From NCBI RefSeq assembly GCF_013359815.1, contig NZ_JABMCF010000036.1, forward strand, positions 372,001 through 436,000: DNA of 64,000 nucleotides. The letters run 5' to 3'. The notes beneath the pieces were generated by a model, which worked only from the letters and a program-made list of their open reading frames with translations, did no database searches and was not told the origin of the DNA. How positions within the stretch are numbered: position 1 is the stretch's first letter; each line of letters begins with the position of its first letter. Shown here in pieces: positions 1-9,160 of this stretch. Source of the stretch: Curtobacterium flaccumfaciens (GTDB taxonomy: Bacteria > Actinomycetota > Actinomycetes > Actinomycetales > Microbacteriaceae). Made by a program: the position numbers and the translations under genes.

Positions 1-1876
1 CGAGGAAGAAGACGGCCTGCTGCCGGTCCGACGCGACCGTGCCGTACACGAGCCGTGCGTCGTCGACCTCGTCCGAGCGCACCAGGTCACCGCCGTGCAG
101 GAGCGGGCGGAGCTCCCGGTACAGCGCGATCCACTCGGTCAGTGCAGCGGACTCGTCGGCGGTCGCGCCGGCCAGGTCCCACTCGATGCCGAGGTGCCCG
201 ACCAGGGCGGTGCCGGCACGGAAGGCGAGGTCGTGGACGCGACCGGTCGTGTGGTTCCGGCCGCTCGCGATGTGCGACCCGAGCAGCTCCGGCGGCAGGA
301 GCTGCTGCGTCCACCGGTGCATCTGCTGGCGCTCGAGCGGGTCGATGTCGTCGGACACCCACACTCGCGCGGTGTGCTCGATGACGCCGAGGTCGACCCG
401 ACCGCCACCCGACGAGCACGACTCGATCTCCAGCGACGGGAAGCGCTCGCCGAGCGTCGCCATCAACCGGTACGCGGCGAGGGTCTGCTCGTGGACCGCT
501 GCGCCGCCGCCCGGGAACCCCGCCTCGACGAGGTCGCGGTTGTGGTCCCACTTCACGGCGTCGACCGCGTACTCGCCGATGATCGCCGTCATCCGTTCGA
601 GCACGTGGTCGAAGGCCTCGGGGATCGCCAGGTTGAGCACCTGCTGGTCGCGGGACCGAGCGGGCAGCCGACCGTCGGCCTGCAGGATCCACTCCGGGTG
701 GGCACGCGCCAGGTCGCTGTCCTCGTTCACCATCTCGGGTTCGAACCACAGGCCGAACTCCATGCCGAGCGCACGGACCCGGTCGACCAGGGGGCCGAGT
801 CCGTCCGGCCAGACGTCCTCGTCGACGTACCAGTCACCGAGGCCGGCGTGGTCGTCGCGGCGGCCACGGAACCAGCCGTCGTCGAGCACGTAGCGTTCGA
901 CGCCGAGGGCCGCGGCACGCTCGGCGAGGTCGACGAGGCGGGCCAGGTCGTGGTCGAAGTACACGGCCTCCCACACGTTGATCGTCATCGGGCGGGGCGT
1001 CGTCGGGTGCTGCGGGCGGCTGCGGAGCCAGCGGTGGAACCGTCGGGCCTGGTCGTCGAGGCCGTCCCCGTGGGCGAAGTACACCCACGGCCCCTCGTAC
1101 GTGTCGTCGGTGCCGAGCCGGACCTCGCCGGGCAGCAGGAGTTCGCCGCCGCCGATGACCTGGCGGCCGGTGGCGAGCCGTTCGGCGTGGTGCCGGTGGT
1201 TGCCGCTCCAGGCGGTGTGGACGCCCCAGACCTGACCGTGGGCGAAGCCGAAGCCCGGCTCCCCCACCGTCAGCACGGTCGCTGCGTCGGTGCCGGTACG
1301 ACCCTTCCGGCCCTCGCGCTGGTGGGTTCCCACGACGAGTTCGCGGCGCTGCGGGGTCCGCTCCTTGCCCCAGCGGCCGGCGAAGTCCAGGATCTCGCGG
1401 GCCCCGGACGGGATCGGCATCGCGAGCGTCAGGTCGTCGACGGTGTAGACGCCGTCGGCGGTGTTCGTGACGCTCGCGCGGGCCCGCACCAGCCCGGAGC
1501 CGAGCATCTCGATGGTGACCCGGACGGTGAGTCCGGCGGTGGTGTCCTCGGCGTCGGCGGTGACCGCGGAGTCGGTGACGGCGAGCGACCTCACGGTGAA
1601 CGCCGGCGACCAGTCGGCGCCGTCACGGTGCCCGGCGAGCCCCGGACGACCGCTCCAGCCCCGGTGTGGCTCGGGCAGCATCGACAGGCGGACCGGGTCG
1701 TCCATCTCGTTCGGGGACACCGGGGTGACGTCGGCGTCGGCGAGGGCCGTCAGCGCGTCGGTGTCGAGCGGGCCGAGTGCCGCTCCCCAGTGCACGACGG
1801 CGGGGAGCGCGTCGTCGCGGCAGTCCAGGACGAGCGAGACGCCACCGGCGGTCAGGTGGACGAGTTCGTGCGGCAT
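1..1876 (-). CDS. GH36 alpha-galactosidase, 3' end cut by window edge
   Basis: Likely hydrolyses terminal alpha-1,6-galactose from raffinose-type sugars in the cytoplasm. About 625 residues are visible, against 700-730 for the family, so only the C-terminal beta domain is missing off the left edge. The central barrel carries the two GH36 signatures: KWDHNRD with the nucleophile Asp near residue 444, and SDDID with the acid/base Asp near 509. The N-terminal part is the usual beta-supersandwich domain. No signal peptide is seen. The ATG start is preceded by GGAG at a good distance. What lies downstream is outside the window, so its operon is unknown. Confidence 0.93.
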   Translation of the reverse strand, partial: MPHELVHLTAGGVSLVLDCRDDALPAVVHWGAALGPLDTDALTALADADVTPVSPNEMDDPVRLSMLPEPHRGWSGRPGLAGHRDGADWSPAFTVRSLAVTDSAVTADAEDTTAGLTVRVTIEMLGSGLVRARASVTNTADGVYTVDDLTLAMPIPSGAREILDFAGRWGKERTPQRRELVVGTHQREGRKGRTGTDAATVLTVGEPGFGFAHGQVWGVHTAWSGNHRHHAERLATGRQVIGGGELLLPGEVRLGTDDTYEGPWVYFAHGDGLDDQARRFHRWLRSRPQHPTTPRPMTINVWEAVYFDHDLARLVDLAERAAALGVERYVLDDGWFRGRRDDHAGLGDWYVDEDVWPDGLGPLVDRVRALGMEFGLWFEPEMVNEDSDLARAHPEWILQADGRLPARSRDQQVLNLAIPEAFDHVLERMTAIIGEYAVDAVKWDHNRDLVEAGFPGGGAAVHEQTLAAYRLMATLGERFPSLEIESCSSGGGRVDLGVIEHTARVWVSDDIDPLERQQMHRWTQQLLPPELLGSHIASGRNHTTGRVHDLAFRAGTALVGHLGIEWDLAGATADESAALTEWIALYRELRPLLHGGDLVRSDEVDDARLVYGTVASDRQQAVFFL

Positions 1877-1950
1877 GCGGGCTCCAGTCGGCGTCGTTGC
1901 ACGTCAGAGCTTTCCGGTCCGGAGCCGTCCGCTGCAAATCCTGCTGCGGC

Positions 1951-2006
1951 GCGGCTCCGGTTGCGGCTCAGAACGAGCGCGGCTCCGGTTGTGGCTCAGA
2001 ACCAGC
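1951..2006. repeat. 28-bp tandem duplication over the corA stop codon
   Basis: Two adjacent 28-bp units (1951-1978 and 1979-2006) differ at only two positions. The second unit contains the corA stop codon, so the end of corA appears to have been locally duplicated. The rest of the gap to the GH36 start holds nothing else I can identify. Confidence 0.8.
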
Positions 2007-2979
2007 GCTTGACCTTGAACACCACGTACAGGATCGCGGCGAACAGGACCATCGCGACGATCGACAGCGGGTACCCCCACGTCCAGCCGAGTTCGGGCAT
2101 GTGCGTGAAGTTCATCCCGTAGATCGCGGCGATGAGCGTCGGCGCGAACAGGATCGCCGCCCAGCCGGAGATCTTCTTCGTGTCGTCGTTCTGCTTCTGC
2201 GCCGCCAGGGTCGAGTCGACGGTCAGTGCGTTCTGCAGCAGCTGCCGGAACGTGTCGAGGCGTTCCACCACCCGGATCGCGTGGTCGAGGACGTCACGGA
2301 ACCGCCGCTGCATCTCGATCGGCAGGTGGTACTTCTCGGCGCCGCGGTGCAGGTTCTCGATCATGTAGACCAGGGGACGCGCCGCTCGCTGGAAGTCGAC
2401 GACCTCGCCGAACAGCTCGTACGCGCGCCGGGACACCCCGGCCTCGCCCGAGAACAGCTGGTCCTCGATCTGGTTGATGTCCTCCTCGAGTCCGTCGATC
2501 ACGGGCACGTAGCCGTCGACGATGGAGTCCATCAGCGCCCAGAGCTGCGCCTGCGGGCCGACGGTCACCAGCCCCGGCTTGCCGCTCAACCGCTGCAGCG
2601 CCCGGGGAACGGTCTGCTTGCCGCGGGGGTCGGCCTTCACGACGGCGAGGAAGAAGGTCTCACCGACGAAGGCGTGCACCTCGCCGAACGCCACCTCTTC
2701 CTGCTGGTCGTTGTACAGCGCGGGCTTGAGCACCACGAACAGCGTCGAGCCGTAGCGCTCGAGCTTCGGTCGCTGGTGCCCCTCGGCGGAGTCCTCGACG
2801 GCGAGTTCGTGCAGGCCGAGGGCGACCGCGACGTCGCCGAGTTCCTCGGCGTCGGGCTGGTGCAGGACGATGCACGCGCTGGCGCCCTGCTCGTCGAGCA
2901 TCCGGAAGGTGTCGTCGAGGGACGGACTCGCGATCGGTGCGATCCGGTCGATGTAGACGGTGTTCAGTTCGACGCTCAC
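1996..2979 (-). CDS. corA: CorA-family magnesium/cobalt transporter
   Basis: A 327-residue channel for Mg2+ and related divalent ions. The family signature YGMNF is at residues 287-291, between the two C-terminal membrane helices, and the protein ends in a basic tail. The long N-terminal region matches the cytoplasmic funnel domain of CorA. The start is taken as GTG at 2979 (protein begins MSVELNTVY), giving normal family length; upstream in-frame sequence is basic low-complexity and does not look coding. It is a single gene, divergent from the TspO-like gene. Confidence 0.93.
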   Translation of the reverse strand: MSVELNTVYIDRIAPIASPSLDDTFRMLDEQGASACIVLHQPDAEELGDVAVALGLHELAVEDSAEGHQRPKLERYGSTLFVVLKPALYNDQQEEVAFGEVHAFVGETFFLAVVKADPRGKQTVPRALQRLSGKPGLVTVGPQAQLWALMDSIVDGYVPVIDGLEEDINQIEDQLFSGEAGVSRRAYELFGEVVDFQRAARPLVYMIENLHRGAEKYHLPIEMQRRFRDVLDHAIRVVERLDTFRQLLQNALTVDSTLAAQKQNDDTKKISGWAAILFAPTLIAAIYGMNFTHMPELGWTWGYPLSIVAMVLFAAILYVVFKVKRWF

Positions 2980-3010
2980 GCGCCCACCGTACGCAGGGTG
3001 GCCGGTCTCC

Positions 3011-3040
3011 GGCCTGGAGGCCCGTGGCGGCCCCGCCACA
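3011..3040. repeat. Dispersed palindrome family, degenerate copy
   Basis: The segment begins GGCCTGGAGGCCCGTGGCGG and ends in CCCCGCCAC, forming a short GTGGCGG/CCGCCAC hairpin. The GGCCTGGAGGC lead is shared with the elements at 13607 and 35469. It lies in the divergent gap between corA and the TspO-like gene. Confidence 0.5.
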
Positions 3041-3132
3041 CGCCCCGCGTCCTGCCTGAACGTGCGCTGCACGGCCGTCGACACCGGCCGCCTACGGTGC
3101 AGGTCATCAGCATGCTGACGAAAGGGACTGTC

Positions 3133-3942
3133 ATGAAGAGGATCTGGAAGCGCATCGCGGTGGCCGTGAGCGCGGTCGTCGCCGTCATCGGCGCGTACGT
3201 GGGGTCGGGCGCTGCCGGCGGCACGCCCATCCAGGACGCCGCCGGTGGCGCCCTGTCGGCGTCCTCGACCGCGATCGCCCCGGACGGCCCGGCCTTCTCG
3301 ATCTGGAGTGTCGTCTACGCCGGGCTCATCGGCTACGCGGTGCTGCAGCTCTTCCGCACCGCGAACGACGAGCGGCACGAGCGGCTGGTGGTGCCGGCGG
3401 TGCTCTCCCTGCTGCTCAACGCCGCGTGGATCCTGTCGGTGCAGTTCGGGTTCCTGTGGGCGAGCGAGCCGATCATCGTCGCACTGCTCGCCGTGCTGAT
3501 CTGGACGTTCACGATCCTGCGCCGGACCCCGTCCCGCGGCGTGGTCGAGGCGATCCTGACCGACGGCACGTTCGGTCTGTACCTCGGGTGGGTCTGCGTC
3601 GCGACGGCCGCGAACACCGCTGCGGTGCTGACGGCGGCGGGCTTCCGGGGCTTCGGACTCGGGCAGGACCCGTGGGGCGTGCTCGTCGCCGCCGTGGCCG
3701 GGCTCGTCGGGGTCCTCATCGCGCTGTGGGGCCGGGGACGCCTGGCACCCATGGCCTCGGTCGCGTGGGGTCTGGCGTGGGTCGCCGTGGCCCGGTTCGA
3801 GGGACCGCTCGTCTCCGTGCCGACGGCGGTCGCGGCCGTGGTGGCTGCGGCGGCCGTGGTCGTCGTGACCGTGGTGGTGCGTGCCCGCGCCGGCTGGGTC
3901 GGCTGGCGTGCCGATCGGGCGGCGGCCCCGATGGCCGCCTGA
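3133..3942 (+). CDS. TspO/MBR-like integral membrane protein
   Basis: A 269-residue hydrophobic protein with about seven to eight predicted membrane helices. The stretch around residues 55-75 (PAFSIWSVVYAGLIGYAVLQ) resembles the TspO/MBR tryptophan-rich sensory family. The protein is longer than classical TspO, which has about 160 residues and five helices. The ATG at 3133 is preferred over 3112 because GAAAGGG sits six bases upstream. Its ligand and role are unknown. It is a single gene ending at a strong shared terminator. Confidence 0.65.
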   Translation: MKRIWKRIAVAVSAVVAVIGAYVGSGAAGGTPIQDAAGGALSASSTAIAPDGPAFSIWSVVYAGLIGYAVLQLFRTANDERHERLVVPAVLSLLLNAAWILSVQFGFLWASEPIIVALLAVLIWTFTILRRTPSRGVVEAILTDGTFGLYLGWVCVATAANTAAVLTAAGFRGFGLGQDPWGVLVAAVAGLVGVLIALWGRGRLAPMASVAWGLAWVAVARFEGPLVSVPTAVAAVVAAAAVVVVTVVVRARAGWVGWRADRAAAPMAA

Positions 3943-3964
3943 CGCGCGGCTACCTGCGCGTCGT

Positions 3965-4022
3965 TTCGCGCTGAGCGACACCTCACGTGGCCGCTGGCCC
4001 GTGAGGTGTCGCTCAGCGCGAA
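3965..4022. terminator. Bidirectional terminator, 23-bp perfect stem
   Basis: The arms 3965-3987 and 4000-4022 are perfectly complementary, with a 12-nt loop that can itself fold. It lies between the convergent TspO-like gene and ald, almost filling the gap. There is no T-tract, as is common for actinobacterial terminators. Confidence 0.85.
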
Positions 4023-4025
4023 GAA

Positions 4026-5126
4026 TCAGCGCGCGGACGCGACCAGGCCGTGCGCGGCGGCGACCGCGGCGTTCGTGACCCGGCCGTCGTGCACGTTCAG
4101 GCCGGCGGCGAGTGCGGGGTCGGCTTCGAGTGCGGCCTCCCAGCCACGGTCGGCGATCGCGACGGCGTACGGCAGCGTGGCGTTCGTCAGCGAGATCGTG
4201 CTCGTTCGCGGGACGGCCCCGGGCATGTTCGCCACGCAGTAGTAGACGGTGTCGTGCACGGCGAAGGTGGGGTCGTCGTGGGTGGTCGGGTGCGAGCCCT
4301 CGAAGCAGCCGCCCTGGTCGATCGCGATGTCGACCAGCACCGAGCCCGGCCGCATGTCGGCGACCATCGCGTCGGTGACGAGCTTCGGCGCTGACGCCCC
4401 GGGGATGAGCACGGAGCCGATCACCAGGTCCGCGTCGCGCAGGGCCTCGGCGATGGCGTGCGCCGACGAGCGCAGGGTCGTGACGCGGCCGTCGAACCGG
4501 GCGTCCAGTGCCCGGAGCCGCGGCAGGCTGATGTCGAACACCGTGACGTCGGCGCCCATCCCGAGCGCCATCGTCGCGGCGTGCTCCCCAGCGACACCAC
4601 CGCCGATGACGACCACGCGACCCTTCGGCGTGCCGGGGACCCCGCCGAGCAGCAGCCCGCGCCCACCGTTCGTGCGCATCAGGTGGAACGCGCCGACCTG
4701 GGAGGACAGTCGCCCGGCGACCTCGGACATCGGCGACAGCAGTGGCAGCGAGCGGTCCGGCAGCTGCACGGTCTCGTAGGCGATCGCCGTCGCACCCGAG
4801 TCGATGAGCGCGTCGGTCAGCGGTCGGTCGGCGGCGAGGTGCAGGTAGGTGAAGAGCACCTGGCCCGGCCGGATCATGGGGTACTCCGACGCGACCGGTT
4901 CCTTCACCTTGAGGATCAGCTCGGCGCGCTCCCACACCTCGGCCGCGGTGTCGACGATCGTGGCGCCGGCGGTGCGGTACTCGTCGTCGGTGAAGGCCGA
5001 ACCGGACCCGGCACCGGCCTGCACCAACACCTGGTGGCCGTGCGACCCGAGCTCGGCGACACCGGCGGGCGTGGCCGCGACGCGGTACTCGTTGTTCTTG
5101 ATCTCGGTGGGGACGCCGATGCGCAT
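4026..5126 (-). CDS. ald: Alanine dehydrogenase
   Basis: NAD-dependent oxidative deamination of L-alanine to pyruvate and ammonia, and the reverse. The 366 residues match the family length. The start [16 protein letters not shown] is the classic Ald N-terminus. Catalytic Lys75 (in KVKEP) and His96 (in LHLA) fall at the positions used by the M. tuberculosis enzyme. The nucleotide-binding [10 protein letters not shown] lies near residue 172, and [13 protein letters not shown] follows at about 295. GAAGGAG precedes the ATG. No Lrp/AldR-type regulator is adjacent. Confidence 0.96.
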   Translation of the reverse strand: MRIGVPTEIKNNEYRVAATPAGVAELGSHGHQVLVQAGAGSGSAFTDDEYRTAGATIVDTAAEVWERAELILKVKEPVASEYPMIRPGQVLFTYLHLAADRPLTDALIDSGATAIAYETVQLPDRSLPLLSPMSEVAGRLSSQVGAFHLMRTNGGRGLLLGGVPGTPKGRVVVIGGGVAGEHAATMALGMGADVTVFDISLPRLRALDARFDGRVTTLRSSAHAIAEALRDADLVIGSVLIPGASAPKLVTDAMVADMRPGSVLVDIAIDQGGCFEGSHPTTHDDPTFAVHDTVYYCVANMPGAVPRTSTISLTNATLPYAVAIADRGWEAALEADPALAAGLNVHDGRVTNAAVAAAHGLVASAR

Positions 5127-5267
5127 GCTGACTCCTTCGTGGGCGGTGCGTTCGTCCCGTCCATTCAGCACCGGATTCGCCCACAGCAGCGCTCAACCGA
5201 ACATCCGGACAGCCGCAGCGCGATCCGTGTCATCAGATTCGGCGGAGCGGTCCGCAGCAGCAGTCGG

Positions 5268-6227
5268 TCAGTGCCCGCGCAGCGACTCGCTCGGCAGCTC
5301 CCCGAAACGGCTGCGGTAGGTCGCCGAGAAGCGCCCGAGGTGCCCGAAACCCCACGTCCGCGCGATCTCGGCCACCGTCGTCTCGTCCAGCGCACCGCCG
5401 ACCAGGTCGGTTCGGGCGCCGTCGAGCCGCACGCCGCGCAGGAGCTCCCCCGGCGTCTGGTCGAGGTGCCGACGGAGCGACTGCTGCAACCCGCGGGGGC
5501 TGAGCCCGGCAGCCGCCGCGATGTCCGGCGTGCCGATCGCTTCGCGCGCGTGCTCGTGCACGAACTCGAGCGCTCGGCGCAGACGGTCGTGCTCCGGGCC
5601 GCTGCCGGACACCGTCGCCCGCCACTTGTTGCGCCGCGGGAACGCCCGGATCGCCGCGGTCGCGAAGGCCTCGGCGATGTCGTACTGCACCATCGGACTC
5701 ATCGACCGGTCGACGTCGAGCCAGACGGCCGAGTACTTCCGCACCACCGACCGCCACAGCGCGATGCCGTCGGCGGTCGGGCGGCGCATCGGTTCGAAGG
5801 CGAAGTCGTCGTCACCGGCGACGGCACGGACGAAGTCGCGGTCGAGCTGCACCAGGTTCAGGGCGATGTCGTGGTGGTGCAGCGCGTACGGCTCGGCGAA
5901 GGGCAGCACGACCGGCACCCCGGCCTCGAGCTCGAACGTCTCGCCGCCCGTGGTGATCCGGCTCGAGCCGCTCCGCATCCAGGCGACCAGGAACTCGTCG
6001 TCGACCTGGCTCTCGCTCCGCAGGTCGACCATGAACCGTGACGAGCGCAGGGACATCCGCTCGTCACCGACGCCGGCGAAGTCCCAGTGGGCGTTCTCGT
6101 GGGTGCGACGGACCAGTGGAGCACGGAAGTCGTAGTCGCCCGTGAAGAACGCGAGCGCCTGGTCGACGTCGCTGCCGACCATCCGCCGGAAGTACCGCTG
6201 ACCGGGCTGTTCGAGAGAAAGCACCAT
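5268..6227 (-). CDS. AraC-family transcriptional regulator
   Basis: A 319-residue regulator. Residues 1-200 form an AraC-type N-terminal sensing domain of the AraC-binding-like class. The last 95 residues carry two helix-turn-helix units (IGTPDIAAAAGLSPRGLQQS, then VAEIARTWGFGHLGRFSATY). The ATG at 6227 was chosen because residues upstream do not look conserved. It stands between ald and the SorC gene, both on the same strand, with gaps large enough for its own promoter. No target is evident from context. Confidence 0.88.
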   Translation of the reverse strand: MVLSLEQPGQRYFRRMVGSDVDQALAFFTGDYDFRAPLVRRTHENAHWDFAGVGDERMSLRSSRFMVDLRSESQVDDEFLVAWMRSGSSRITTGGETFELEAGVPVVLPFAEPYALHHHDIALNLVQLDRDFVRAVAGDDDFAFEPMRRPTADGIALWRSVVRKYSAVWLDVDRSMSPMVQYDIAEAFATAAIRAFPRRNKWRATVSGSGPEHDRLRRALEFVHEHAREAIGTPDIAAAAGLSPRGLQQSLRRHLDQTPGELLRGVRLDGARTDLVGGALDETTVAEIARTWGFGHLGRFSATYRSRFGELPSESLRGH

Positions 6228-6275
6228 GGTCGAGAACCTAGGACAGACCACCGACAAAGTGCGTCAGGTCCTGAC

Positions 6276-7238
6276 TCAGGGCTGCAGGATCGCCTGCCCC
6301 ACGCTCTCGTCCAGGATCAGGTCCGTGATGAGCCCGGCAGCCAGTGCACCGCGCAGCGACGCCGCCTTCGACCGCCCGGCGACGACGCAGACCCGCCGCG
6401 GCGCGCGCTTGATCGTGTCGAGGTCCGGAGCGCCGGCCCGGGCGTTCACCCCGATGTCCTTCCACGAGCCGTCGGCCCGGTAGAACACCGTCGAGACGTC
6501 ACCGACGACCCCCGCCTGCGTGAGCTCGTCACGGTCCTCGGGGTCGAGGTACCCGCCGGAGTACACGTGCGAGGGCACCGGGGCCTGCGGGGCACCGACA
6601 CCGAACACGACGAGGTCCATCCGCTCGTGCAGGTCGAGCACACGGCGGATCGAACGCTCCCGGAACAGGGCCTCCTTCGTCGCGGGGTCGTCGAAGAACG
6701 CCGGCACCGGGAACTGCTGCACGAACGCGCCGTAGGCCTCGCCGAACCGGCGGAGGATCTCGGACGCGTAGACGATGCCGGTGGTGCGGGTGTTCGCGGC
6801 GCCGTTGATCTGCACGATCGTCGAGCCGTGGGTGGTCTTCGGCACCAGGTAGCGGCTGACCGCACTCACGGTCGAGCCCCACGAGATCCCGATGACCATG
6901 TTCGACTCGACGTACTGCGTCAGGATCCGGGCGGCGGACAGGGCCACCCGCTCGAGCCGGTCGACGTCGCTCGTGTGGTCCGGCACCGGGACGACGTGCG
7001 CGTGCACCCCGAAGCGGGAGCGGATGCTCCGGCTCAGCGCAGCGGCCTGGTCCAGGGGCGAACGGATCTGGATGTCGACGAGCCCCGTGTCCCTCGCGTA
7101 CTTCAGCAGCCGCGACACCGACGAGCGCGAGGTGCCGAGTTCGTCGGCGATCGCGTCCATCGTCAGGTCCTGTAGGTAGTACAGGTGGGCGGCGCGCAGC
7201 GCCTGCTGCGTGCGCATGGGCTGAGCCGCATCACTCAT
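6276..7238 (-). CDS. SorC/DeoR-type sugar-binding transcriptional regulator
   Basis: A 320-residue SorC-family repressor or activator. A HTH lies at residues 28-50 (MDAIADELGTSRSSVSRLLK), followed by the SorC effector-binding domain that usually senses phosphorylated sugars. GGAG lies about seven bases before the ATG. It is divergent from the GlpD-type dehydrogenase across a gap holding two identical-pattern palindromes, so it most likely controls that gene and itself. EryD of the Brucella erythritol operon belongs to the same family, but SorC proteins sense many ligands. Confidence 0.92.
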   Translation of the reverse strand: MSDAAQPMRTQQALRAAHLYYLQDLTMDAIADELGTSRSSVSRLLKYARDTGLVDIQIRSPLDQAAALSRSIRSRFGVHAHVVPVPDHTSDVDRLERVALSAARILTQYVESNMVIGISWGSTVSAVSRYLVPKTTHGSTIVQINGAANTRTTGIVYASEILRRFGEAYGAFVQQFPVPAFFDDPATKEALFRERSIRRVLDLHERMDLVVFGVGAPQAPVPSHVYSGGYLDPEDRDELTQAGVVGDVSTVFYRADGSWKDIGVNARAGAPDLDTIKRAPRRVCVVAGRSKAASLRGALAAGLITDLILDESVGQAILQP

Positions 7239-7265
7239 GGTGCTCCGATCTGTCGAACGCAACCA

Positions 7266-7279
7266 TGCACGGACGTGCA
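7266..7279. promoter_or_regulatory. Putative SorC operator 1
   Basis: TGCACGGACGTGCA is a perfect palindrome, TGCACG-N2-CGTGCA. It lies 28 bp upstream of the SorC start and shares its pattern with the site at 7342. I infer that it is an operator from symmetry, repetition and location. Confidence 0.65.
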
Positions 7280-7341
7280 CGGCCTCTGCAACCCCTGCCG
7301 CGCCTCCTGACCGCCGTGTCGGGCCTGGACGACACGTGTGC

Positions 7342-7355
7342 TGCACGTTCGTGCA
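7342..7355. promoter_or_regulatory. Putative SorC operator 2
   Basis: TGCACGTTCGTGCA is the second perfect TGCACG-N2-CGTGCA palindrome. It starts 76 bp from the first, close to a whole number of helical turns, which would suit a tetrameric SorC protein bridging both sites. It lies 75 bp upstream of the dehydrogenase start. Confidence 0.65.
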
Positions 7356-7430
7356 CGCGAGTTGCCCGCCCTGTCGAACGAGCGCACGATCGATCCTGAC
7401 CCCACGAACAGACGAAGGAAGCGACGAACC

Positions 7431-9158
7431 ATGTCGAAGAAGACACAGCCCCGGAACACGGTGACCGCCCTCACCGAGCGCCCGAACGCGCAGGTCCTCG
7501 TCGTCGGCGGCGGCATCAACGGCATCGCGACGTTCCGCGACCTGGCGCTCCAGGGCGTCGACGTCGCCCTGGTCGAGCGTGGCGACTACGCCTCCGGCGC
7601 CTCCGCGGCCTCGAGCCACATGATCCACGGCGGTATCCGCTACCTGGAGAACGGCGAGTTCCGCCTGGTGCGCGAGAGCGTGCAGGAGCGCAACGGCCTG
7701 ATCCGCATCGCCCCGCACTACGTCAAGCCGCTGCAGACGACCATGCCGATCTTCTCGACGTTCTCCGGCATCATGAACGCCCCGCTGCGCATGCTGACGC
7801 ACAAGCAGCGCTCCACCAAGGAGCGCGGCGCGATGCTCATCAAGATCGGCATGACGATCTACGACTCCTTCTCGCGTGACGGCGGCTCCGTCCCGAAGCA
7901 CGTCTTCCGCACCAAGAAGGCCGCACTCGAGGACATGCCCGCCCTCAACAAGGACCTGAAGTACACGGGCACCTACTACGACGCGAGCGTGCACGAGCCC
8001 GAGCGCCTGGCCCTCGACGTCCTGAAGGACGGCCTGGCCGCGGGAGCCGACAAGGCACGCGCCGTCAACTACGTCGAGGCAGCCGGCACCCGCGACGGCG
8101 GCGTCCTGCTGCGTGACCGCGAGACCGGCGACGAGTTCGTCTTCACGGCCGACGTCGTGATCAACGCCTCCGGCCCCTGGACCGACCTGACGAACGAGGC
8201 GTTCGGCGGCGAGACGAAGTTCATGGGCGGCACGAAGGGCTCGCACATCGTCGTGCACAACGACGAGCTGCTCGAGGCCACGAAGGGCCGCGAGCTGTTC
8301 TTCGAGAACGACGACGGCCGCATCGTCCTCATCTACCCGCTCAAGGGCCGGGTGCTCATCGGCACGACCGACATCGACGCCGACCCCGCGAAGCCGGTCA
8401 CGACGACCGACGAGGAGATCGACTACTTCTTCGGGCTCGTCAAGCACGTGTTCCCGCAGATCGACGTCACCCGCGACCACATCGTCTACAGCTACTCCGG
8501 CATCCGTCCGCTCCCCCGCCACGAGGACACCGCCCCCGGCTTCGTGTCCCGTGACTACCGGATCGTGGACACGCAGATCGCCGGCCTGCCGAAGTCCACC
8601 GTGCTGTCGCTCGTCGGTGGCAAGTGGACGACCTTCCGGGCCCTCGCTGCACACCTGTCCACCGAGGCGACGACCAAGCTCGGCATGAGCCGCAAGGTCG
8701 ACACCACGGGCATGCCGATCGGCGGTGGCAAGGAGTTCCCGACCACCGACGCGCAGCGCGCCCTGTGGATCAAGTCGCACCGCGACGGCCTGGACGAGTC
8801 CCTGGTCGAGGGGCTGCTCGAGCGCTACGGCACCCGTGCCGCCGAGGTCGTGGACGTCCTGACCGACGGCCCGGTCGAGCCGCTCGAGTCCGACCCGTCG
8901 CTCACCCGCGCCGAGGTCGCGTACTTCGCCCGCCACGAGCAGGCCGTCCACCTGGTGGACGTCGTCCTGCGCCGCACGAACCTGGCGTTCGTCGGCGGGG
9001 TCACGATCGACCTGCTCGACGAGCTGGCCGACGTGCTCGCCGGTGCGCTCGGCTGGACGACCGAGGAGCGCGCGGACGAGGTCCAGCGCACGCTCGACGT
9101 GCTGCGTGAGTCGCACGGCGTGATCGTGCCGCTGACGTCCGCGTCGCAGCTCGCGTAG
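7431..9158 (+). CDS. glpD: GlpD-type FAD-dependent glycerol-3-phosphate dehydrogenase
   Basis: Oxidises sn-glycerol 3-phosphate to DHAP, passing electrons to membrane quinones. The 575 residues match aerobic GlpD. The FAD-binding GGGING is at 26-31, and the substrate region SSHMIHGGIRYLE is near 63-76. The C-terminal GlpD cap domain is also present. GAAGGA lies about 11 bases before the ATG. It is a single gene, divergent from a SorC regulator. No glpF or glpK is adjacent, so another polyol phosphate is possible: erythritol-phosphate dehydrogenase EryB is in this family, and EryD is a SorC protein. Confidence 0.88.
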   Translation: MSKKTQPRNTVTALTERPNAQVLVVGGGINGIATFRDLALQGVDVALVERGDYASGASAASSHMIHGGIRYLENGEFRLVRESVQERNGLIRIAPHYVKPLQTTMPIFSTFSGIMNAPLRMLTHKQRSTKERGAMLIKIGMTIYDSFSRDGGSVPKHVFRTKKAALEDMPALNKDLKYTGTYYDASVHEPERLALDVLKDGLAAGADKARAVNYVEAAGTRDGGVLLRDRETGDEFVFTADVVINASGPWTDLTNEAFGGETKFMGGTKGSHIVVHNDELLEATKGRELFFENDDGRIVLIYPLKGRVLIGTTDIDADPAKPVTTTDEEIDYFFGLVKHVFPQIDVTRDHIVYSYSGIRPLPRHEDTAPGFVSRDYRIVDTQIAGLPKSTVLSLVGGKWTTFRALAAHLSTEATTKLGMSRKVDTTGMPIGGGKEFPTTDAQRALWIKSHRDGLDESLVEGLLERYGTRAAEVVDVLTDGPVEPLESDPSLTRAEVAYFARHEQAVHLVDVVLRRTNLAFVGGVTIDLLDELADVLAGALGWTTEERADEVQRTLDVLRESHGVIVPLTSASQLA

Positions 9159-9160
9159 TC

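Noticed and set aside
95..2122. Long plus-strand reading frame (675 codons) opposite the GH36 gene
   Set aside because: It is an antisense shadow of high-GC codons; the opposite strand carries clear GH36 catalytic motifs and the plus frame has no domain or start context.
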